The notes under the pieces are model-generated. The model ran no database searches. It was not told the origin of the DNA and worked only from the letters and a program-made list of their open reading frames with translations. The position numbers and the translations under genes were made by a program. Of a DNA stretch of 64,000 bases, positions 33,824 through 43,125 are shown one piece after another. This DNA comes from Sphaerosporella brunnea. Lineage: Eukaryota > Ascomycota > Pezizomycetes > Pezizales > Pyronemataceae. The stretch's first letter is position 1; every line of letters starts with the position of its first letter. The stretch covers positions 1-64,000 of the forward strand of contig VXIS01000200.1 of NCBI GenBank assembly GCA_008704415.1, in the 5' to 3' direction.

Positions 33824-35187
33824 TCAGACCGGACAACAAAAAGGCTCAAAGGAAGCGCAAGTAAATTCTACAGAATCCCATCCGTATTGAGGACTGCCCC
33901 GAGAGGACGACGGGGCAAGCTGGAGGGTGCAGAACCCGTCAGAGCATGAAAAGGGTTTGGGTGGAGACAAAATCACAACCACCACTGTGGATAGCAGCAG
34001 CTGAAGTAACCACCGGAGTGGTCTGGCCCATCGGTCCCTACAGAGACGTTCCACTTCTACACCCAACAAAGGTAACGCTGATAAGATACAGACATGCAAG
34101 CTCGACCACTCGAAATGGCTGTCCGGCAATGGCAGGAAGTATCTGCGATGTTCCTCATTGGCAGCAAAGTTTCGATTAGCCACCCACCACCTTGCATCCG
34201 GTTGGAAATCTTCTCGATTCCCTGCATGGCAATCATGGTTACAATCAGTGCGGTCAACAGTCCGGCCGGCCGCCAGGTCCAACGCGGCTCCACGGAGTGG
34301 GTCAGGTCAGGCCGGTGATGTGGCAAGCCCGACAGGTTCAGGCTGGCACAAGGTGTCGGCCGGTGCCCAGTATCCTGAATTAAGGTCGTGTCGGTCATTG
34401 TGCCGAACATGGGGGCCACCAAAAGCGTTAATCATTCGGTGTTCGCGGCAACTAACGTTTCGATCGCAGTTAAAACACCGGTCGATCCACCCCACAAACA
34501 GCAACTCGGGCGAGAGTCGGAATAAAACGGAGCGCGGAACTGCTCACCATTTTACTCACAAATCTCGCAAGTTCGACGCACCTTGACGATGGAATCGAAG
34601 CCATCGAATGCCTCAAATCCTGTGCGAGCGAAGATCTGGTATATTGGGCGCATTCTCAGATTGATCAGGTTGAGCGTGTGCTGAGTGACATGGAACAGTG
34701 GGTGACGGAGATGGAGGGGTAGCTGGAGGTCCTTCAGGTTGTTCAATCTGTATCTCACGTCCATGTTTCTTCCCTTGATGTATGTGTAGACAGAAAAACT
34801 ACAGACGTCCGCCGGGCGCCGCCTGCCCCTAGGCATCTGCGTCTCGATCCCCAAAGCCTGGTCCAAACGCGCCGGGCCGTGATTTCAAAACCCCCGTTTC
34901 AATCAGGCCGCGGTCAAAGCCGAACTGGCCGGACGTTTGACAGCCGTGGTTACACTTTTTGACGCGTTTCGACACGGAGAAGCAGTCCCACCCCTGCCTG
35001 GTTCGGTGCAATAACGCCAAAAACGCATCATGGCCTTTGCGAGAGTGACACGACCGTGTCCGCCGTTTTGCGATGGCTGTTTTCGGACAATCTTCGCAAG
35101 CGTTGATGGGTAGTCGCAGGCGATGGCGTCGCGCCACTCGGGATCGATAACGGGCATTGAAATTGTCAGCTGGTAGCCTTCCTCCAC
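33824..35187 (-). pseudogene. Unknown gene split by a hAT derivative
   Basis: Upstream of the hAT copy a minus frame (35187-34949) reads EEGYQLTISMPVIDPEWRDA, YPSTLAKIVR and FWRYCTEPGRGG. Just before it is GCATGACGGCGTAG, which fits a branch site plus intron acceptor. On the far side of the transposon the minus strand continues from 34245, either as IAMQGIEKISNRMQGGGWL or, after a CATGCAG acceptor, as NREDFQPDARWWVANRNFAA and YFLPLPDSHFEWSSLH. Removing the transposon and one target copy joins the two parts. Function unknown. The gene is surely disrupted if it was one. Confidence 0.35.
34246..34948. mobile_element. hAT derivative, group B
   Basis: Ends read CAGTGCGGTCAACAGTCCGG and, on the other strand, CACGGCTGTCAAACGTCCGG. 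The 8-bp flanks gttacaat and gttacact differ at one base. Near the middle it keeps a plus-strand frame with LDDGIEAIECLKSCASEDLV and QVERVLSDMEQWVTEMEG followed by a stop, the remnant of a hAT transposase C-terminus. Length 703 bp. Confidence 0.85.
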
Positions 35188-36036
35188 CTACGCCGTCATG
35201 CGAAACACAAACGCTGCTGTCTGCCCAGAGCAAGCATTTGTTTCGGCGGCAACGCAGTACACCGATGTCGTGTGTTTCGTGTGTTTTTTCCTGGCCAGGG
35301 AAGGAGCTTGTATTCACGCATGTTCCTCGTAAAGGGAGAAAACAGGTTCGCGACCTGGAATAACCACCGGGAGGGTGGGTGTATAGACGAGTGGCCAGGC
35401 AGGAATGATCATTTGCGGCTGCAGATCCTTCGTTTAGCTGAATGTTGCACCCGTTTTGCCCTACTGCTACGGTAGCTGGCAGCCCCAATGCTGCTGGCGA
35501 TTCGCCGCAACCCGCGGGGGATCGAAGGCTGCAAGGAGGAGAAGCCGACGCTGTTGAGAAGCAGAAGCATATAGTACAATTCTGATCCTCGCACGACACC
35601 TGAAGCGGCAGACGCATATCATCAGGAACAGCCAAGCACGCGCACCGCGACGTTGTGTACTGGTAGCAGCCAGTTGGAACCGCAGCAAAGCCACTTCATC
35701 AGGCGGTCACCATTCGCGACCCACACAAGGCGGAGAAAAAACAGCCACAGTCGTCCACATCACATTTCACGCAGCCTCACAGGGAATGATAGTGCGGATG
35801 CGACGGCCCCCACCTGCAAAGAACCCACGGCAAGCACAGCTTCCTCGGCGCATCGCCATCGCTTGAATGCTCCCGGGAGAAATGCGGCATCCATAGCACA
35901 AGAATCACTCCATGAATTTCCTTCCCAGCGACCGAAAGACGCAGCGCTGCAAAACAAAACCCCAACGTTGGCTACGCATCTCAACCCTACAAATGCCGCG
36001 CCAGAACACAACAGATCATTACCACATGCTCGCGCA
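35188..36036. other. No firmly supported gene
   Basis: A minus frame continues through 35188-35635 without a recognised domain and may hold 5-prime exons of the split gene before it. The remainder up to 36036 is the downstream flank of the next minus-strand gene. Confidence 0.35.
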
Positions 36037-37431
36037 CTATTCATCGCGCCCGGCATGCTTCCTGCGCTTGTGTTTCTGCCGAAGCGGGCTCTCGTCCGCG
36101 ACGTCAGTGAGTTCACTGGTGGGCGCCGGCGCTGCCTCCTCCTTCTGGTCGTCTGTAGAGCTGTCGCCGTCCTCCTGTTCGCTGCAGGAAACGTCGTCTT
36201 CTTCATCACTCGTGTCCGCAAACGAATAGTCATCCTCCTCCTGGCCACGGGGCCCTCGCGGGCGACAATGCTCGACCGCGCGATCGCGCGCCACCTGCAG
36301 GGTGAGGTTCTTGAGTGTGTTATGGTATCTCGCGATGTCGAAGGGCCACTCCCTGGCTGGGTCGCCGACGATCATGGCGTCTGGAAGGAGATCTGTTATT
36401 TTGATGACAGGGTCTGCATCAGTGCCGGGCTCCGGCAGGAGAGACTGTGGGTGCCAATTTGAGCGTCAGCACGGATCCGGTTCCTGCAGATTTGCGTGGG
36501 GCAAACTCACGATACGGCTGCCGTCCAGCGTCGGTACGCCGTCCTTCAGCCGCCAGAATTCCAGATACGCGGTCAGAGGGCCCACCCAGTCGCTGCACGA
36601 GATGTTGTCGGCGATCGTGCGATACAGCGCCGTGTCGCTGTCGCTGTCGTTGTCGTCCGCCTTCCGCTTTCGGCGCAGCTCAGGCCGCATCTTCAGTCTG
36701 GAGCGTGCGAGGCGGTTGCCGAACCGCCACACCAGTTCCGCGATTTCGTCCTGTCTGCTTTTCTGCCGTGCGACGAGCCCCTTCGAGTCCTCCTCCACCT
36801 TGACCAAGACCACCAACTGCACGTCGGGCGCTTTCAGCAGCCACTGGTACGCGTCGTCGAGGAGATCGTCGTACGACTCCGAGAATCCGATCTCGCACAC
36901 CACGCGGGGAAGCGATTCGTCGGCACCCTGCTGCACGTAGAACCCCGCGTCGGGCGTCTTCGCCCACGCGGGCCACTTGCAGCACTTCTCCGACCGCTGG
37001 TACTTTATGCTGGGAAGCTTGACCTCGCGCGCGAAGATGTCAAGGACCTCGGCTTCGGCGTCCGCGACGAAGGGCGCGCGGTTCATCGCGCGGAACAGGT
37101 CGCTGACGTGTTTGCCGAGGGAATTGTGGACCGACCGGACCATGCTGCAGATGCGCAGCGTGCCGAACGCCGGCTTGCCAGCGATGTAGGGATTGAACGA
37201 CCACCGGCGGTGCTGGCGGTCGCAGGCGGCGAGCAGGCCGGTCAGCGCGGGCGACAGATAGGCGCTGTGGGGGACGGTAAGGACCAGGTCGTGCTCTGTG
37301 ATGGGGGGCGCTCGCAGGAAACGGGCGATGTCGTCGGTCGCGCGCGGCGGGGAGGGATAGGACCAGGGGCGATCTGGGCGCGTTTGCGGTGGGGTTTGAA
37401 GCGTGAGTAGTTTGGTGGGCTTCGAAGGCAT
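36037..37431 (-). CDS. Two-exon PD-(D/E)XK nuclease-like protein
   Basis: Exon 1 is 37431-36511 (ATG at 37431, 307 codons) and exon 2 is 36444-36037, about 442 residues in all. The 66-nt intron (36510-36445) has donor GTGAGT, branch GTGCTGACG and acceptor CCACAG, and keeps phase. Residues about 155-210 hold TPDAGF (D161), then VVCEIGFSES (E180, G182, S184), LLDDAYQWL and VQLVVLVKV. This D, E-x-G, SES, DA..WL and beta-strand order is seen in a fungus-specific branch of the PD-(D/E)XK fold. The usual Lys of E-x-K is Gly here, so nuclease activity is uncertain. The C-terminus is acidic (EEDDYSF, TSDEEDD) and ends in basic KHKRRKH, a likely nuclear signal. Telomere-like boxes lie 96-104 and 187-205 bp upstream of the ATG. 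Confidence 0.7.
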
Positions 37432-37526
37432 GATTCTTGAGGGGAGTAGGATGGGGGGGGGGGTGCTGTTGTGGCGAGAGAGGTGTGGTTGGGTTGGTTG
37501 TGTTGAGTGATGAGGTTGGAATCGCG

Positions 37527-37636
37527 GTTAGGGTTGTCTCTCAGCGTGAGATACACCGCCTCTGTGCCACAGGGTGCGCAGGGCACGCATTTCTGAGAAC
37601 ACTGAGCCAGGCATGGCAACCCTAACCCTAACCCTA
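37527..37636. promoter_or_regulatory. Telomere-like boxes upstream of the PD-(D/E)XK-like gene
   Basis: GTTAGGGTT at 37527-37535 and a three-unit AACCCTAACCCTAACCCTA tract at 37618-37636. In plants and yeasts such boxes can bind Myb/TRF or Rap1-type factors. A regulatory role here is inference from position only. Confidence 0.4.
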
Positions 37637-40600
37637 TCTGACGCGTCCAATCGCGCATCGTTGGAAGCAATCCAAAACCGTGTGGCAACCTTTGTGAAAT
37701 TTGGTGGGCGTAGACGCAAAACAGCGTAAAATCGCTCTGAAGGATGCAATTGGCCCACAAATCCCTCCCTGAGTACTGTTTCTACTGTCGACGTTTTCTT
37801 TCTCAGCATACTCTGTGAACCAGGTGCCACCAAGCCTGCTCATTCCAAAACGCGGTCGGCTTGATCATCCGACGGCAACGACCACCGCAAGGCGATACGC
37901 CGGCTGGGACGAACTGATATTGCTTTCTGAGGATAATATCCTGTGGGATTCAACCTATACTATGTTAACAACACAAAGCTTTACGGTCAAAAGACGACTT
38001 CAACTAATTTGTCTCATCCTTAGACAATCTCAAAGCAAATATTAGTACCGTATAATTCCTTATATACCGCGCAGTGGCGAAGTGGAATCTCGCATACGTG
38101 AGCGGGTCCGTGGTGGTGAACACAAGCCGCCTCGGGAGTTTCTCGGGCTCGGCGCTTGAGTTCGCCTGCAACGCCGATGTTGCCGCGCAAAATACGGTTT
38201 CCTGGCAACGGCAGGGTTAGGTGGCCGACTTCCCTGGGGTGCAAGCCATAAGGCGGACAATCAGCGGAGGAGGCAGATGCTGTGGGGGTAGTGCTATCAA
38301 CCGTGCCGATCCAGCTTAGCAACCAGGATACCTTTCATGTTGCCGGCAGAGAAAGATATTACTGACTGCATCGGAAGATGTATCTTGCACTCGAGTTACC
38401 CCGGAAACCCCGAGACGCCGAGGTTTTCATCCTCGCTGCAAGCTTTGGCTCAGGGGTTAACGCTTCGTCGCTACGGAGCGCGGAGGCAACATTTTGCAAA
38501 CCCATCATCGTGTGAAGCCGGGCACGAACCTGCATACAGTGCCCACGGTGGAGAACCTACCAGCTTGACGTCCGCTCGAGTGCGGGCTGGTGAGTTTGGC
38601 CGCAACTGTATCCGCAAGGACAGCGATTGTGACGGTGAGTATCGCACATTTCAGAAGCCTAAGCCGGCTGTGCCACGGTCGAATGGCGGCTGGGTAGACG
38701 TAGTCGGCTCGGGGGATGCTGAAAAAGCAGATGTAGGCATCATTCTGCAGTCAAACGGCGGCAGGCACGGCGATAACGGCAATCGATTCAGTTCTTCCAA
38801 TAACACAAGGCCAGCTGCCTCCCCTGCCACTGGTGTCGGGGATATGGACTAAGGGGCAGAGAGATGGGGAGGTGTTTTCACCCATGGGTACCCCAACTTC
38901 TGTTCGTGTTGAAAGTAGCCATCCTGGGTTGGTGAATACATTCCCGCCATTGCCATGCGTGCTTACGTTCCACTGGACGATCGATGGCCAAAAACTGATG
39001 GTCAAGCACCCCGCATCAGCTACTCACTATACCCAGTGACACAGGCGCATCCCGCTTAGGCTGTCTAAACGTGCTGGATGTATTACCGCCGCCCCGCTCT
39101 GCGCCTCAAGTGGTCGAAACAGCAGCACTCTCCAGCGCCTGTGGTCTGTACGGTGGCCATGGGCCTTGGTCATTGTCAATCCGGAGTGCGGCGGTCGGAG
39201 ACAGGTGGGCGGGGACATAGCCCAGTTGCGTCTCCGAAGCAGGTGACGTGGATTCTGGCAGCTGCACAGGTGACCGCTGAGTAGTCCGCAATCCGGATCC
39301 GCGCGGCAATGGCTTGCTGCATCCGGGCCTGTGCGTGCCCAAATGAGTCGACAACGGCCACGCAACGCAAACGGCGTTTTTTCTTATCGACACGATTCCG
39401 GGATGGAAGGTTTCGGATGGTTATTTATTTAGCTTTGCGTATGTACAGAGTGTGTGGTCGTGGTTAGATACACGGAAAATTTGCTGGTGTCACTGTGGTT
39501 GCCTCCCTGGAACGCCATGCTGCAGATTTTCTATGTTGTGACGCTGGAGCTTGGTCAGACCAGATTATACCCCTCCCCCCCCCCACCCCGAGGGCGAAAC
39601 CCCAGACGCGGTATAAGCTCTACGCTGAATCGAAATCCATCGCCGGTGTACGCCTGGCCTGTCCAATCCCCACGACGCTGGACGAAATAGTGCAGGCCTC
39701 AAAGCACAATAATTCTTCAGACAGCCCGGGTATGCGTCTCATTATTATCAAGATCTTCCTGAGAGGATCCAATCGTTCCCCTCCCAGTGGGTAGCAAGCA
39801 AAACCAGCATTGCCCCGCGGGATCAGCTTCATCCCTTTTGATCTGCACGGTGCGGACACTACAGCCCACACCGCGGCGTGGTGACGACAGTGGGTAGGGG
39901 CGCTCAACTTCCGATCCGCCAGCGTTATCGATAATAAACAAACCAACCGTCCATTCCGCACGGTGTGGATACATCACCAACACGGACTGCTCAAAGCATA
40001 CACCAGCCAGCCTCCGAAAATCCCCACGCCGCAGCCGATAGCGGAGAAACACAGTCTCTCGGTCCGGGTATTCCCGCCGTTGGCCGACGCGGGCAACTAG
40101 AAACCTGCAGGTGTGCAGGCAGCAGATCCTTTTGTGCGGGTATCTGCGGCATCGACTACCCCCAAGAGCGAGGGCATGTTTCAGCCATGCCTCAGCCATG
40201 TCTCAGATACCAATCGGCGCTCAGCTCAGCACGTTGACGAGGCCTAGCACAGCCATTCTGGAGCCAAGAATTTGGAAGCTACGTCTGGCATCACATTTGA
40301 GAAAATGGGGTACGGGGTGCAGGCTGGTACTCACGCACGGAGGTGCAGGCCGGTACATCACGCATAGCGGAAGGGAGGTATTGGTGCCGCATACCTCCGG
40401 GATGACGCAGCTGTGTTGATGGGAAGCCTCATAACTGTTGTACCCGTGCCGTGTGGAGTTTTGAGCGTACGTCAACTAACAACCTAGACATCCGCAGCAG
40501 CACAACAGGAGGAGCAACAGACTCAGCACGTTTAGAATGACCTGAACCGCCAGTCACAGCGCACACTTTGCACGGGTGTAAGGTATAGACTCTAGGCTGG

Positions 40601-40977
40601 GTGAGGGTTACAGAACGAGCCTATTTGGCCCATAGCTCTTCCAGTTGAATCCGAACAAGCACACCGATGGCGCAGACGTTCACAACCCCGCCACCCACGC
40701 ATCCCCACTCTCGACCCAACCCGCACCATCGTCTCGCTGCCACGCTCAAAAGCGAGGCCACATCTTGCTCGTCGCATCGCGGGCCCAAACAGCCGCGAGA
40801 CGGAACACCTCGCGGCCACAGTTGCCGTCCGGGTTGTCGCCCGTTCAGGTCTGGTAGTTTTTCCTATAGAGATTGCGAGGGTGCTGGTGGTGCTGGTGGG
40901 TATGTACTGTGGGTGGGTGGGAGTTAGCGTCCGCTTCTCAAAGCCCCCGAGGGTGCAATACAGCTGGACCGCAGGCT
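37637..40977. other. 3.3 kb without a supported gene
   Basis: Open frames such as 38337-38852 (plus) and 39717-40199 (minus) lack domains, splice signals in sensible places or homologs in the window. A C-rich run lies at about 39571-39588. I could not identify mobile-element ends here. Confidence 0.45.
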
Positions 40978-41031
40978 GCGTTTTTTTGTTTGTTTTAATC
41001 ATCCTGTGTTCGGGCGCTGGCGGCCATGACG
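40978..41031 (-). mobile_element. LINE 3-prime tail, cut by the copia element
   Basis: On the minus strand the segment ends in ATGATTAAAACAAACAAAAA and contains TCATGGCCGCCAGCGCCCGA. It matches the tail of the LINE copy at 57300-57345 (TCATGGCCGCAAGCGGCCGA, then GATTAAAACAAAAAC). The copia element begins at the next base. The other side of the same LINE is probably 51429 to about 51520. Confidence 0.6.
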
Positions 41032-41226
41032 TGTTGATGTAGGGACGAACCGATAGGCGCACTCGAGGGACAATCCGAAGGAAGGTGAGAAGAAGATGTA
41101 TTTCTGTCTGCTCTAGCTGGAACCTTCGGGGGAGGTTGATCCTCCCGGGTGCACTATCAAGCACTCTACACAACCTCTAGCACTCTACTCCGTTCCGCTC
41201 TCTACAAGGCCCTTCGGGCCGCAACA
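41032..41226 (-). repeat. 3-prime LTR of the copia element
   Basis: 195 bp. Base-by-base reading found no difference from 51234-51428. Confidence 0.95.
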
Positions 41227-41290
41227 CTCCCCCGCGGAGCGAGTAGAAAACAGAAGAAACAGGACCTAATACCGTACCGAAGATAACCCC

Positions 41291-41622
41291 CTAATGCAAC
41301 AACCCCAAACTCTCAAGAAAAACGCCGTGTTTCACACTTCCAAGGGCCTTCGTCAGACCGTCAGCAAGCTGCTCTTCTGATGAGACCTGGACGAGCATCA
41401 TGTTGCCCGATTTGACTGCCTCCTGTAAAGCATAGAAACGAAGACGCAGGTGACGGGAAGCGTTGGAAAATCCAGTATCCAGAACCGTCAGACAAGACTG
41501 GTTGTCACCCATCATGGTGATAGGAGTGCGCGGTGCTCCTGGTGAAATTTCGAAGATCACATCCTGCAACCACTGTGCGTGCTTCCATGCCTCCGCCGTT
41601 GCGATCAACTCCACTTCCATCG
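41291..41622 (-). pseudogene. Copia RNase H, downstream part
   Basis: It resumes at the duplicated target site with MEVELIATAEAWKHAQWLQD, then QSCLTVLDTGFSNASRHLRL and QVSSEEQLADGLTKALG, and stops at 41291-41293. Together with 47149-47529 it rebuilds a complete copia RNase H if the insert is removed. Confidence 0.92.
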
Positions 41623-41903
41623 TGTCACGGCTCAAGGTTAAGGGGTGGCTCGGCGCTAGGGTTAGGGTGTCACGTGACGCGCGGTCACGTGACGGGAAAG
41701 CATAAATGGCGAGGTTTCACTTGTTTTTGTTTCTTTTCTTCTTCTCTTCTTTACAGAACGTCTTGTACACTAGCGAACCTAGTAACCTTGAACCACATTG
41801 TCTTGTCCCGTCTTCTTCTGCCTCTTGTCCTTGTCCTCCTGCCTCCGGTCCTTGCCTCGAAAGCTACGTACCTTGGACGTTTCCTCGCGCCTGTCCCGTT
41901 ACA
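41623..41903 (+). repeat. 5-prime LTR of the chromovirus
   Basis: U3 holds TAGGGTTAGGGT at 41657-41668, two CACGTGAC boxes (about 41670-41698) and a TATA-like CATAAATG at 41701-41708. Transcription probably starts near ACAGAACGT (41753-41761), which is complementary to the primer site. Confidence 0.95.
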
Positions 41904-41905
41904 GT

Positions 41906-41914
41906 ACGTTCTGT
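41906..41914 (+). other. Self-complementary primer-binding site
   Basis: ACGTTCTGT begins two bases after the LTR and is the exact reverse complement of ACAGAACGT at 41753-41761 within the LTR. The Tf1/sushi group primes reverse transcription by folding the mRNA 5-prime end onto the primer site, and this arrangement fits. No tRNA 3-prime end match was evident. Confidence 0.6.
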
Positions 41915-41937
41915 CGAACTATCTCCAACCTACGTAG

Positions 41938-43125
41938 CTCCCGCTCTTGCTCCCGACCTCGACACACCATGCCGATATACAAAGTATCTCCGACGACCTC
42001 TGGGCACGCCTCGTGGCTGCCAGCGCTCTCACCGATCTTGAAAACAACGACCCTCTCGACTATATCCACAGAATCTGCACCGAAGTCCTCAGCACCCCTG
42101 ACTATACACCTGCACCCACGGACGACGACCTTACCTTGGCCGAAGAAACCGCTCGAGCTGACACTGCTGAGCAAGAACTGGTCCGTCAACGAGAAATCAT
42201 CACCCGCCTCCTGGGCCAGCCGGCACCGGAGAACCATGGAGCACGAGGTGACAAGCTCCCGGACGCGCCTATGTTCGACGGCACCCGCGATAAACTTCGG
42301 TCGTTTGTCGCCCAGCTCCGTCTCAAGCTGTTCGCAGACACCACACGCTTCCCAACTCCCCAGCTACGGTTGTCCTATGCCATCAACCGATGCGAAGGCC
42401 GTGCCATGGAACAACTCCTCCCCTACATTCGCGATGATGGCACGATTACAGGACTCGACGATGTTGAAGACGTCATCAGCGTCCTCCAGACTGCCTTCGG
42501 TGACCCGGACCGCGCCACCACAGCTCGTCACAGGCTCCAAACCCTTCGACAAGGTAACAAGGAATTCTCGCTATACTACGCCGAGTTCTCCAGGCTGGTC
42601 TCCAATTTGGATTGGGATCAATGTGCCACCATGGATGCCCTCCGGCATGGACTCTCAATCGAAATCCTCGAGAAGCTCATCGGCACCCCGAATCCCACCA
42701 ATCTTAACGACTTTGTCAACCTGTGCCAACGTCTCGACTCCCAAATGCGTGCCGTTGAGCACCTCCGCAAACTCCGGTCTAGCACTTCGTCTTCAGCCCC
42801 CCGCAATGCCAGTCACCATCCGGTCACTACTCCACAACAACCCCGCACCCCTCAAGGAACCTTCGCCCCCACTTCGGCCCCCCCGCCTCAACCTGACACT
42901 ACGCAGCCCGTCCCTACACCCATGGACCTTTCCGCCAATCGCCGCAAGATCACACCCCAGGAACGAGCTGCCCGGCTTGCCGAGGGTCGCTGTCTCTACT
43001 GCGGTGGCCACGGGCACTTGGCTGCGACCTGCCCCAATAAGCCGGCCCACCTCCGAGCCGCCGCCACCACTACCACTACCACGCTCACCCCCCTCCCGAC
43101 CGACAACCTGTCGGGAAACGTCTAG
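41938..43125 (+). CDS. Chromovirus Gag
   Basis: The frame opens after a TAG at 41935-41937 and ends with TAG at 43123-43125. It contains ISDDLWARLVAASAL, the capsid region (FDGTRDKLRSFVAQLRLKLF, YAINRCEGRAMEQLLPYI, FSLYYAEFSRLVSNLDWD) and a CCHC knuckle CLYCGGHGHLAATC near the end. There is no ATG in this frame before about 42271. The well-placed ATG at 41969 (cacaccATGcc) lies in the +1 frame, so a small indel just after that ATG is the simplest explanation. Non-AUG start is an alternative. Confidence 0.85.
   Translation, partial: LPLLLPTSTHHADIQSISDDLWARLVAASALTDLENNDPLDYIHRICTEVLSTPDYTPAPTDDDLTLAEETARADTAEQELVRQREIITRLLGQPAPENHGARGDKLPDAPMFDGTRDKLRSFVAQLRLKLFADTTRFPTPQLRLSYAINRCEGRAMEQLLPYIRDDGTITGLDDVEDVISVLQTAFGDPDRATTARHRLQTLRQGNKEFSLYYAEFSRLVSNLDWDQCATMDALRHGLSIEILEKLIGTPNPTNLNDFVNLCQRLDSQMRAVEHLRKLRSSTSSSAPRNASHHPVTTPQQPRTPQGTFAPTSAPPPQPDTTQPVPTPMDLSANRRKITPQERAARLAEGRCLYCGGHGHLAATCPNKPAHLRAAATTTTTTLTPLPTDNLSGNV

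Noticed and set aside
34829..35635. 268-codon minus-strand frame as an intact gene
   Set aside because: It runs through the hAT inverted repeat and target duplication. Another minus frame shows better protein character and intron signals.
36496..37410. 304-codon plus-strand frame
   Set aside because: It is the antisense shadow of the spliced PD-(D/E)XK-like gene, which has a clear intron and motif.
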